Shown one piece after another: positions 1 to 7,310 of a DNA stretch of 14,337 bases. The position numbers and the translations under genes were made by a program. The DNA lies in contig JAGHCO010000127.1 of the NCBI GenBank assembly GCA_021160405.1, positions 1-14,337 on the forward strand, in the 5' to 3' direction. Position 1 is the first letter of the stretch; each line of letters opens with the position of its first letter. This DNA is from Candidatus Aerophobota bacterium. Lineage in GTDB: Bacteria > Aerophobota > Aerophobia > Aerophobales > JAGHCO01. The notes under the pieces were generated by a model that had not been told where the DNA came from, did no database searches, and was given only the letters and a program-made list of their open reading frames with translations.

Positions 1-164
1 ATCCATAAAATAAAGAACTGAAGCGGTTTTTGACACTTTGTAGTGCCAAATGAAAAATTTTATCCTTTATTTATGCAGGTTTCCAGAATCAGGTGGCAAA
101 CATGGGATAGGTTATAAGACTAAGATGATAAAACTTAAGCTCGAAATGTTTCTTATTTGATTTT

Positions 165-1202
165 TCAAGAAAGAGGCAGTTTTATAGGTTTATTTGTCTT
201 TGCTGACCTATAAATAGCTAATATTATCTCTAATACTTTTCGGCCTTCTTCTCCTGTAACAGCAGGCTCTCTGTCTTCCTTGATTGCCTCGATGATATCT
301 TTAATTTGTGCCTTGTGCGCCTCTGAACCAATAGCATTAGGATCAGATGCTCCAGTACTAATTTTTCTTTCTTCAATAAATTTTTCTTTTCTATCCATAA
401 ATTCCCATTTCTTAATTCTGTTTCCTTCAAGTATTACAGTCCCTTTTTCACCATAGATCCCCAATTGCTCTGGTTGTCCTGGATAAATGGCGGTAGAACC
501 CTCAATAACTCCTAAAGCTCCATTTTTGAATTTGACAAGTGCTGTAGCCACATCTTCTACTTCTATTTTATGAGCTAAAGTAGCTACATTGGCATAAACA
601 CTATCTACAGGTCCCATTATCCATTGTAATAAATCAATAGTATGAATAGCTTGATTTATTAATATCCCTCCCCCGTCGAGCTCCCAAGTACCTCGCCAGT
701 TGGCACTATCATAATATTTTTGAGAGCGATACCATTTAACATGAGCATCACCCAAAATTAATCTACCAAATTTATTTTCCTCAAGAGCTCTGTGTAACTT
801 TAATACTCCTATATCAAAACGGTGCTGAGAAATTACTGAGAGTTTTACCCCTTTATTTTTACAAGCATTAATTATTCTATTAGCTTTTTCTAAAGTAGTT
901 TCAATTGGTTTTTCCACAATTACATGCTTATTTGCCTCTGCAGCAGCTACAGCGATTTCACTGTGACATCCACTTGGAGTGCATACACTCACTATATCTA
1001 TATCTTTCCGTTTTAGCATCTTCTTATAATCTGTGTAATAAGTTACACCATATTTTTCAGCCAATTTTTTGACTCTTTTCTCACTAACGGCGGCTATGGC
1101 AACTAATTTTGCTTCTTTCAGAGAAACTATAGCCTCAGCTTGTAAAGAACCAGCTACTCCTGCACCAACTATTCCAAAACGCAATTTCTTTTCTGAAGAC
1201 AT
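165..1202 (-). CDS. Gfo/Idh/MocA family NAD(P)-dependent oxidoreductase
   Basis: A 345-residue cytoplasmic dehydrogenase of normal length for the Gfo/Idh/MocA family, whose members oxidise or reduce a hydroxyl of a sugar, cyclitol or sugar derivative. Seen: an N-terminal Rossmann fold with the dinucleotide motif GAGVAG (residues 13-18), the family signature EKP at 97-99 whose lysine is the usual catalytic or cofactor-contacting residue, and the C-terminal-domain motif GGGILINQAIHTIDLLQW (177-194) with His187 and Asp190 in the usual catalytic positions. A strong Shine-Dalgarno TAAGGAGGAA at 1211-1220 fixes the ATG start. It lies 35 bases after the isomerase-like gene, so the two are probably one transcript. 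Pairing with a TIM-barrel isomerase suggests sugar or inositol catabolism. The substrate cannot be read from the sequence. No convincing terminator is visible in the 164 bases that follow. Confidence 0.93.
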   Translation of the reverse strand: MSSEKKLRFGIVGAGVAGSLQAEAIVSLKEAKLVAIAAVSEKRVKKLAEKYGVTYYTDYKKMLKRKDIDIVSVCTPSGCHSEIAVAAAEANKHVIVEKPIETTLEKANRIINACKNKGVKLSVISQHRFDIGVLKLHRALEENKFGRLILGDAHVKWYRSQKYYDSANWRGTWELDGGGILINQAIHTIDLLQWIMGPVDSVYANVATLAHKIEVEDVATALVKFKNGALGVIEGSTAIYPGQPEQLGIYGEKGTVILEGNRIKKWEFMDRKEKFIEERKISTGASDPNAIGSEAHKAQIKDIIEAIKEDREPAVTGEEGRKVLEIILAIYRSAKTNKPIKLPLS

Positions 1203-1237
1203 ACAGTAAGTTCCTCCTTATAGCATGCTTTGCATTG

Positions 1238-2110
1238 TTATACTGTTTTAATTCCCAAAGATTGTAAGATAGAACTCATACCAATAAATGATTCTCTTGT
1301 TCCTTCTTCAGCAGACCCACCTTTAGGAATATAGTGAGTTTCTAAAGATACAACCCCTTGAAAATTATCTTTTTCTAAAGCCTGGAATTGTCCCTGGAAA
1401 TCGATTTCGCCCTTACCTACTGGTAGCCAAATAAGCTCTCCTTTCTCGTTTTTCCCAGCATCCTTAATATGAACATGTACTATTCGATCTTTAATCAAAT
1501 TGTATCCATCAGGATAAGGTATTTCTCCCGCAAAGAAAGCATTACCAGGATCCCAGATGAGACCAAGATGGGGAGAATTAATTTGTTCCATTAATTTACG
1601 TGCCTCAGCTCCGGTAGCAATATTACACTCATGCTCATTCTCTAAAGCCAAAATAAGTCCCTCTTTTTCTACCTTACTCACAGCAAATTTGATCTTATAG
1701 ACTATTTCATGCCAAGTTTCATAATCAATAGAGTCCTTAACCCGCCAAAAGGAAAAGGACCTTATTAATTTAGTAGAGAAGATCTTTGCCAATTCAATCG
1801 ATCGCTCCAAAATGGAAAGATGAGCTTTATATCCCCCTTCACCTTTAAAAAAGGTATCCTTTTTTGTTCCCCCTTTTTCCTCTATCAAATCACACTTTAA
1901 AAAAGGAGAAGCTACACAACTAACCTGAAGATTGTACTTATCAAGTAATTTCTTCACATACTTTATTTCAGTATCAGCAAGTTCGATTAAATTTTTGTTC
2001 CACATTGTGCGTAGTTCCACATAATTCACCTGAAAGTCTTTCTTAATCACGTGAAGTGCTCTTTCAAAATCTTGACTAACCTCATCGGTAAATACACCTA
2101 ATTTAAACAC
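1238..2110 (-). CDS. Sugar phosphate isomerase/epimerase-like TIM-barrel protein
   Basis: Member of the AP-endonuclease-2 / xylose-isomerase-like TIM-barrel superfamily, which holds sugar-phosphate isomerases, epimerases, IolE-type dehydratases and IolI-type inosose isomerases. Seen, numbering from the upstream ATG: LALENEHE (159-166, Glu162), WDPGNA (191-196, Asp192), VHVHIKD (216-222, His217 and His219) and VSLETH (259-264, Glu262), the usual divalent-metal ligands around the barrel mouth. The open frame extends to an ATG at 2125, but that ATG has no ribosome site, while AGGAGG at 2117-2122 lies six bases before a GTG (2108-2110), so I place the start at 2110 (290 residues). It precedes the Gfo/Idh dehydrogenase gene by 35 bases. 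In inositol and amino-sugar loci such pairs handle keto intermediates. The exact reaction is not determinable. Confidence 0.9.
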   Translation of the reverse strand: MFKLGVFTDEVSQDFERALHVIKKDFQVNYVELRTMWNKNLIELADTEIKYVKKLLDKYNLQVSCVASPFLKCDLIEEKGGTKKDTFFKGEGGYKAHLSILERSIELAKIFSTKLIRSFSFWRVKDSIDYETWHEIVYKIKFAVSKVEKEGLILALENEHECNIATGAEARKLMEQINSPHLGLIWDPGNAFFAGEIPYPDGYNLIKDRIVHVHIKDAGKNEKGELIWLPVGKGEIDFQGQFQALEKDNFQGVVSLETHYIPKGGSAEEGTRESFIGMSSILQSLGIKTV

Positions 2111-2207
2111 CTTTCCCCTCCTCATATAACATGTTTAGTTAGGATAATAGGTACATGGTTAGTTATACCCAATATCCCTATATCCTCAGCTCTTTAAAAA
2201 TTTGACT

Positions 2208-2463
2208 TTGGGACCGAAACTTCCTATTCTAATCCTTGAGAGTTTCGGGATAAGAAGAGGGAAAATGCACCTCCTCCTTGCAGTCTAAAGCGCTATTTGA
2301 AAGTGAGCATTCCTGGGTCTATTTGCTGAAGATGCTAACACACGCTGTGGCAGCTCTTCCTTTTCTGCAACACACTGGAGCGGTACACTCAAAAGGAAGT
2401 AAGCTTACTCTCATAAATGACCGAGGATGCGTAGCAAATAGTACCGAAAGGTTCTGGTCCCAA
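2208..2463. ncRNA. Candidate structured RNA or folded element (nested inverted repeats)
   Basis: This non-coding block looks less AT-rich than its flanks and contains perfect nested inverted repeats. TTGGGACC (2208-2215) pairs with GGTCCCAA (2456-2463). CTATTTGCT (2319-2327) pairs with AGCAAATAG (2433-2441). CTTCCTTTT (2356-2364) pairs with AAAAGGAAG (2391-2399), extended by AGCT (2352-2355) with AGCT (2402-2405) across a two-base bulge. A separate hairpin CCGAAACT (2214-2221) / AGTTTCGG (2241-2248) lies at one end. CGGTAC (2381-2386) in the inner loop could pair with GTACCG (2441-2446) as a pseudoknot. No convincing protein is encoded here. It lies upstream of the isomerase/dehydrogenase pair on the minus strand, so it could be their leader; on the plus strand TTGACT-N17-TATTCT (2202-2230) resembles a promoter. 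Strand and class are unresolved, and a non-autonomous transposon remnant is the main alternative. Confidence 0.4.
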
Positions 2464-2514
2464 CATTAAACTTTTAAGGTGCTGATAGAACTGTTAAAGA
2501 TCTTAAACCTCGAA

Positions 2515-2664
2515 GAGAGGTGGAAAGTCTCTCCACGAAGGTGATTATTACTGGCAACTTTTAATTTTTCTTAAAAGAAATCAAAAAGTTTACCACTATT
2601 TAACTCCTTTGGTAAAATTCATCTTGATAATTAGGAATTTAGCTCCTACTTTTAAAAATTAGTA
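2515..2664. repeat. Cluster of short hairpins between candidate RNA and transposase remnant
   Basis: Four short inverted repeats lie in this gene-free stretch. At 2515-2536, GAGAG/CTCTC and GTGGA/TCCAC are mutually exclusive pairings. CTTTTAA (2558-2564) pairs with TTAAAAG (2571-2577). TTTACCA (2589-2595) pairs with TGGTAAA (2610-2616). CTACT pairs with AGTAG near 2645-2664. Individually these are weak in AT-rich DNA. Together they continue the folded pattern of 2208-2463, so the folded element could extend to about 2665. No coding frame is supported. Confidence 0.3.
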
Positions 2665-2685
2665 GTTAATTTGCTTATCTTTCTC

Positions 2686-3705
2686 TTATGGGCAGACGCC
2701 TTTGGTTATAGATCTAAACTCTTCAGTTTTCTGTATCTTTCTTGCCTCTTGTAGATATTCCTCATAAGGACCTGCGCTGATGCATCTTCCGGTATTCCTG
2801 GCATTGGTGCACTCATCTTTTCTGGGGCAGGCCTGACAAACCTCCTTGGGGAAAACAAAGATCTTACAGTTTCCCCTTCAGAATTTTTACTCTTGTGGCA
2901 TTTGGTGGTAGTTTTTCCTTCCGGGCACATTACCCTCTCCCTTTCAAGGTCTATATCAAACTCTTTCTTAGCCTCTTTGATAATGTGAGTTTTATATCTA
3001 TTGAATTTGCCAGTAGAAGATTTTCTTCCATGGCGCATTTCAGGATCAGTTATGGAGATGACTCTGTCTTTGGCAACTCCTCTTTTTATTCTGGGCCTGC
3101 CAGTTTCATCTTCCTGTGTATCCTGGGAAACTATTTTAGCTAAAAGGTTGGCAGCATCCCTTAGCTTAGGATCCAGATCCTCTCTGCTGGTATCAATGTG
3201 AGATAAAACTTTCCTTGCATCTAAGACTAAAAGGGATAAAAACTCCTCACGTTCTTTTTTATCTTCCCAGTTGATCTTTGATTTGGGATCGCCTTTCCCA
3301 TAAGCTTGAGAGGAAGATTTGATTTTGTCTTCTTATTCATACAGAAAAGAATCCTTCTTATACCACCTCTTAAAAGCCTCATAGTTTGTTGGGACACAAA
3401 GTGCGTATTTCCATTTTATGTTAAAACGTACCATCTCAACAGCTTCTCTATTAGATAGAGTCTCACAGGTTTGTAAGATAAGAACTTCGGTAATTCTCTT
3501 GCTGGGGGTACAGAAGGTCGGTCATTACAAGGCAGTATATATCAACAAAGTCATTATCTTTTATTACCTTATCTGCAAGATCGTGCCTCTTTGCATAGAG
3601 ACTATTTTTATCAATAAGATGAGCACAGGCAAAATCAGTGTCGAAAAAGAAGGTTTGTTTATCTTCTTTCTGTGGTATTTTATGAGGTAAAAAATCACCT
3701 TTATT
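2686..3705 (-). pseudogene. Decayed IS1182-family-like DDE transposase
   Basis: Recognised by reading across frames. The N-terminal piece (about 3520-3690) has FFFDTDFACAHLIDKNSLYAK. A second frame (about 3345-3490) has LSNREAVEMVRFNIKWKYAL. A third (about 2860-3332) has KINWEDKKEREEFL, LLAKIVSQD, GVAKDRVISITDPEMRHGRKSS, and FDIDLERERVMCPEGKTTT. The last piece (about 2714-2860) has FPKEVCQACPRKDECTNAR and EARKIQKTEEFR. These match the order of blocks I know from IS1182-type transposases. Damage: a frameshift near 3490-3520; an in-frame TAA at 3333-3335 beside a deletion that removes the first catalytic Asp region; a large deletion near 2990 that removes the central catalytic core; a frameshift in the TTTTCCCC run near 2855; and loss of the C-terminal end after EEFR. 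No terminal inverted repeats were found. It is inactive, and it separates the aminotransferase operon from the isomerase/dehydrogenase pair. Confidence 0.82.
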
Positions 3706-3775
3706 GTAACACAGGAAAGGGGGGTTGTAAAATTTTTATCTTGAGAAAGAGCAAAGATTCAGGTAAAAATATGAT

Positions 3776-3805
3776 AAAAATTCAGGACTTTTTCACCAGT
3801 CTCCT
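3776..3805 (-). terminator. Probable intrinsic terminator after the URO-D/aminotransferase operon
   Basis: On the minus strand, just at the stop codon of the last URO-D-like gene, AG-GA-GACT can pair with AGTC-CT (a six-pair stem with a two-base bulge and an eight-base loop), followed by GAATTTTT. The stem is short, so the call is moderate. It fits the end of the long operon before the transposase remnant. Confidence 0.42.
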
Positions 3806-4835
3806 AGGCTAATTCTTTCAACTTTTTATCAAATTCATCTACTTCTTCCCCATTCTCTAATCCCCGAATATAAAGTAATAACCCATTTTGGTCCAGAGAT
3901 TTCAACATATCTTTTACTTCATCCTTATTGCAAGTGACGATCACGCATTTTTCTTTTTGAACTTTTCTTATTTTAGAAATAATATTTATCGTGGGATAAT
4001 TCGGATCCTCTGCAAACTCAATACAATTCAAACGCTTAATTTCCATTAAATCATCGAGAATATGAAGGGCAGAAGTATGCAGATGAAAATATGAATGATC
4101 AAAACTCTCAATAATTTTCTTATCCCAGGGCATTATAAATTCCCTATAGTGATCCGAGGAAAAACTATTGGCAATATCCTCTCCTAGCCAAACACCTCTT
4201 CCTGGACTCCATATTCCTATACGATAACATGTCCCATTAGCAGGATGAGGTAATAGAGAATGAATTTCATTAAGATTCTTGATATACTGGTTAGCAATTA
4301 TTTCAGCTAACTTCTTTAATTCTCGAGGATGTTCATAAAAGTCTAATAAGAAATTAGAAGTACCTCGTAACTGATCTATGATGTCAGCCGGGCCAAGAGG
4401 ATCAAGTTGACCAACGCAAAACTTGCCATCACTTCTTCTTGAAAGGTACTCTGTCTGCTTAAGTATAGTTTGATACCAGAAGGAATCTCGCTTGAACTGA
4501 ACAATATTACTTAATTTATCCCAATTATCTAAGGGATGACTTTTGCACCAACTACTCTCAGAGGTAAACTCAATTTCACAACCCCAAATACCACCAGAGG
4601 TTGCTAATCCCAATCTGGGAGTTGCACAGGGTAAATAATCATCTTTGTATGATTTTCTCTCCTTGAAAACTTTGTCAAAGTGTTCAAATTGTTTCTCCGG
4701 TTGTAAATGATATTTAATTGGCGGATCAAACGAAGGACCAAGATCAGCTAAAAATAATACCCTATCTGCTTTTTCTTTTTTCCAGAAAGCTCTATATCTA
4801 TTTATCACTTCCTCAAAATTATCTTTATATTTCAT
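3804..4835 (-). CDS. URO-D superfamily protein, function unknown (third of three)
   Basis: A 343-residue cytoplasmic protein of the uroporphyrinogen-decarboxylase / corrinoid-methyltransferase (UROD/MetE-like) TIM-barrel superfamily. Seen: an N-terminal region with RYRAFWKKEKADRVLF, the central family-like block GQLDPLGPADIIDQLRG (142-158), and YFHLHTSALH (249-258), where the HLH at 251-253 sits where corrinoid methyltransferases carry His-x-Cys. The C-terminal Cys ligand region is not present: the corresponding stretch reads YIRGLENGEE (322-331). It is therefore unlikely to be a haem-pathway decarboxylase or a standard Zn methyltransferase. It is the last gene of the operon, 13 bases after the preceding aminotransferase. 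The ribosome site is weak (AGAAG). Family assignment is good; function is unknown. Confidence 0.85.
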   Translation of the reverse strand: MKYKDNFEEVINRYRAFWKKEKADRVLFLADLGPSFDPPIKYHLQPEKQFEHFDKVFKERKSYKDDYLPCATPRLGLATSGGIWGCEIEFTSESSWCKSHPLDNWDKLSNIVQFKRDSFWYQTILKQTEYLSRRSDGKFCVGQLDPLGPADIIDQLRGTSNFLLDFYEHPRELKKLAEIIANQYIKNLNEIHSLLPHPANGTCYRIGIWSPGRGVWLGEDIANSFSSDHYREFIMPWDKKIIESFDHSYFHLHTSALHILDDLMEIKRLNCIEFAEDPNYPTINIISKIRKVQKEKCVIVTCNKDEVKDMLKSLDQNGLLLYIRGLENGEEVDEFDKKLKELA

Positions 4836-4848
4836 ATTGTTGTTTCTT

Positions 4849-6114
4849 CTAAAGAAAGGCTTGTCTTAATTGATGTAAGTTCTCTGTAACTTTTTTAAAT
4901 GCTTTAATATATTGATCTAATAATTCCCTACAGGGTAAAGTAAAAGGAGGTAAACTCATCAATCGGGAATGTATCTTTTCAGATACTGGCAAATCTCCTT
5001 TTTGATAAGTCACCTTTTGCTTAGCATATAAACAACTCCACGGGCATCCTTTCCCATATAAATTTCTCTCTTGGAATAAAGGCTCTAAATGTAAAAGAGG
5101 ATATCTCTCTGTATCAATTTTTACTCCTTCTGCTTGAAGAGCTTTTATGAAATTTTCTCTGGAAACTCCCTGGAGTTCTTCTGGTTCATACAAAATTCTA
5201 TACTCATACCATCCTCCTCGTGTTACATAGGGAGCTGTATAAGGGGGTCTGATACCTCTAATTCCTGTAAGTCCCATAGTTAAATACTCAAGGTTTCTCC
5301 TTCGCATTTCAATTCTTTCATCTAAGTATTTAAGTTGAACTTTGGCAATCGCCGCGGCTAAAGGATGCATTCTATATTTCCAACCTAAACCTGTATGGGC
5401 ATATTTTTTATATTTATCACTGGGAAGCTCATTAATTAGCTCATAATGACCCAAAGCTACTGCTCGTTCATAATATTCCTGATTATTTGTTATTAGTATT
5501 CCTCCTTCACCAGCAACCATAGGTTTACTCCCTTGAAGGCTAAAACAGCCTATATCTCCAATTGTCCCTACTTTTCTCCCTTTATAAATAGCTCCATGAG
5601 CATGAGAGGCATCTTCTATTACAGCGATTTTGTAAAGTTTAGCAATTTTCATTATCTCATCCATCTCACAAGGATGTCCCCACATGTGAGTTACTATAAT
5701 AGCTTTTGTGTAAGGTGTTATTTTTCTCCTTATATCCTGAGGGTCAGCACATAAAGTTTTAGGATCTATATCACAAAAAATAGGTATGCCATTACAAGAA
5801 AGAATTGGAGTAGCTGTTGCCCACCAGGTATAGGAAGGAACTATAACTTCATCACCTGGTTCAACTCCTACTGCAAAACAAGCAGAATGAAGAGCTGCTG
5901 TTCCATTATTTTGAGCTAAAGCGTATTTTACTCCATGATAAGCAGCAAAATCCTGTTCGAATTCTTTGACAACTTTTGAGATAGATATTTCTCCTTTTCG
6001 CATTATTTTTACTACTTCGCTAATTTCTTCCTCAGTAATTATTGGCCATTTAAATTCATGCTTGGTAACTACAGCTTTTCTCCCTCCCAGTAGAGCGAGT
6101 TTTTCTCTTTTCAT
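4849..6114 (-). CDS. DegT/DnrJ/EryC1/StrS family PLP aminotransferase
   Basis: PLP-dependent fold-type I sugar or cyclitol aminotransferase, which transfers an amino group from glutamate or glutamine to a keto-sugar or inosose (or the reverse). Seen, numbering from the ATG at 6114 (421 residues): NNGTAALHSA near 69-78 for phosphate binding, VIEDASHAHGA near 165-175 with the PLP-contacting Asp, and the internal-aldimine Lys197 in CFSLQGSKPMVAGEGG. GWKYRM near 244-249 is the family motif, and CPWSC at 357-361 is shared with the second aminotransferase of this operon. The open frame extends to a GTG at 6135 without a ribosome site; AAGGAGA lies between that GTG and the ATG at 6112-6114, which also matches the usual family N terminus KLALLGGRKAV, so I use the ATG. 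The gene lies between two URO-D-like genes. Substrate unknown. Confidence 0.93.
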   Translation of the reverse strand: MKREKLALLGGRKAVVTKHEFKWPIITEEEISEVVKIMRKGEISISKVVKEFEQDFAAYHGVKYALAQNNGTAALHSACFAVGVEPGDEVIVPSYTWWATATPILSCNGIPIFCDIDPKTLCADPQDIRRKITPYTKAIIVTHMWGHPCEMDEIMKIAKLYKIAVIEDASHAHGAIYKGRKVGTIGDIGCFSLQGSKPMVAGEGGILITNNQEYYERAVALGHYELINELPSDKYKKYAHTGLGWKYRMHPLAAAIAKVQLKYLDERIEMRRRNLEYLTMGLTGIRGIRPPYTAPYVTRGGWYEYRILYEPEELQGVSRENFIKALQAEGVKIDTERYPLLHLEPLFQERNLYGKGCPWSCLYAKQKVTYQKGDLPVSEKIHSRLMSLPPFTLPCRELLDQYIKAFKKVTENLHQLRQAFL

Positions 6115-6170
6115 CTTTTTTGTCTCTCCTTTCACTGCAAATAAACAGAGACTTTTGAATAAACTCTTTT

Positions 6171-7301
6171 TTAAACTTGTAACGGATATTTTCCAAATTT
6201 CCGTAAGGTTTTGATTACAAAATCTACTTTTGAAGGTGAAGTATCTCGGGCCAGTTCATCAGAAGAATCAAAAATATATCCTCCTCCATACCCTGCTTTT
6301 CGAATGCACTCTTTTACTTTTCTCTCAATATCCTCAAGTGAACTCTTGAGAATATCGGTAGGATTTATATTTCCTTGAAGACAAACCTTATTCCCAAAAT
6401 TTTTCTTAACCCATCCTATGTCATCTTGGTCGATTAGTAAAATATCTGGCTTCATATTCACATACAAATCCATTAGGTGAGCTTGAAATCCACTGGCAAA
6501 AAAAAGAACTATCCCTCCTTGTTTATGAACTTCCTCAACAAGTGCTTGGTGGTATTTATAAGAAAATTTTAAGAAAGTCTCTCGCGTGAGAAGTCCTGAC
6601 CAAGAAGCGGTAGTATAAACAATATGACAGCCACTTTTTAATGCTAAAATCGCCTCCCGAATAACACGTTGATTCTCTTTTTGAAGGTACATATCTAAAA
6701 GCTCAGGTTTTTCAAAAGTAGCGTCTAAGAATTGATCAAATCCTATTGCACTTATGACATTACTATCAGCACTACTCGCTCCCGATCCTAATAATATTTT
6801 ATCTCCTACTTCCTCTGCTACAATTTTGATAACATCGGCCAATCCATCTTCTTCCATTTCTTGTATACTAGGTATATAAACACTTTTTACATTTTCTTCA
6901 TTAAGCTCCATGGCTAAACTCTTATCTACCAATGCTATTTTTTCAGGAAATCCATCTTCTGAAATTCTCAAAATTGGTTTCTTGCTTTTGGGATCAACAA
7001 GGTACTTTACTCCACTTTTCTCTATTAGTTCATTTTCTTTAAGCATTCTTTTTGAGATACTTGAACCAATAGGGAAAAACCCATCTATATCGTGTCGTTT
7101 AATTGTATTAAGACATGCCTTTGCAAATAATTCAGAATCAAGCATTGCTTCGGAGACTTTAATTTTATTGCTCCATTGTGCGTAAGGACATCCTCCGTGC
7201 ATAATATAAGGGACTCTCTCAGGTTCTCTTAACTCTATGGCATCCGCCACATCTGAATTTATTTTTCTTATCCTATTCACTCTTTCTCCCTTGCTTACCA
7301 T
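6171..7301 (-). CDS. URO-D superfamily protein with altered metal site (second of three)
   Basis: A 376-residue cytoplasmic protein of the uroporphyrinogen-decarboxylase-like superfamily and the most recognisable of the three here. Seen: the family N terminus VADAIELREPERVPYIMHGG (18-37), the usual C-terminal block CLQGNINPTDIL (307-318), then KVKECIRKAGYGGGYIF (328-344). Where corrinoid:CoM methyltransferases such as MtaA/MtbA have HxCG, this protein reads FFASG (267-271), and the later Cys region reads SSDEL (346-350), so the zinc ligands appear lost. AGGAG six bases before the ATG gives a firm start. The gap from the upstream aminotransferase is only nine bases, so the two are translationally close. 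Probably an enzyme of the same pathway as its neighbours; reaction unknown. Confidence 0.9.
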   Translation of the reverse strand: MVSKGERVNRIRKINSDVADAIELREPERVPYIMHGGCPYAQWSNKIKVSEAMLDSELFAKACLNTIKRHDIDGFFPIGSSISKRMLKENELIEKSGVKYLVDPKSKKPILRISEDGFPEKIALVDKSLAMELNEENVKSVYIPSIQEMEEDGLADVIKIVAEEVGDKILLGSGASSADSNVISAIGFDQFLDATFEKPELLDMYLQKENQRVIREAILALKSGCHIVYTTASWSGLLTRETFLKFSYKYHQALVEEVHKQGGIVLFFASGFQAHLMDLYVNMKPDILLIDQDDIGWVKKNFGNKVCLQGNINPTDILKSSLEDIERKVKECIRKAGYGGGYIFDSSDELARDTSPSKVDFVIKTLRKFGKYPLQV

Positions 7302-7310
7302 TTTTTCTCC

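Noticed and set aside
32..47. Terminator-like hairpin beyond the dehydrogenase gene
   Set aside because: On the minus strand the GGCACT-ACAA-AGTGTC stem is followed by As rather than Ts and contains a G-T pair, so it does not fit an intrinsic terminator.
2278..2469. Plus-strand 63-codon open frame
   Set aside because: It lies inside the nested inverted repeats, has no ribosome site and shows no recognisable family pattern.
2895..3201. Plus-strand open frames opposite the transposase remnant
   Set aside because: They are antisense shadows: the minus strand carries recognisable IS1182-type blocks over the same bases.
3418..3690. Plus-strand 90-codon open frame
   Set aside because: The minus strand here reads as the N-terminal part of the transposase across two frames, while the plus frame has no ribosome site and no family-like sequence.
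3520..3705. PIN-domain toxin-like fragment (DTDFACAHLIDKN)
   Set aside because: It looked like VapC at first, but it is followed by the GRPS/VPP-like and LSNREAVEM blocks in neighbouring frames, which identify it as the N terminus of an IS1182-type transposase.
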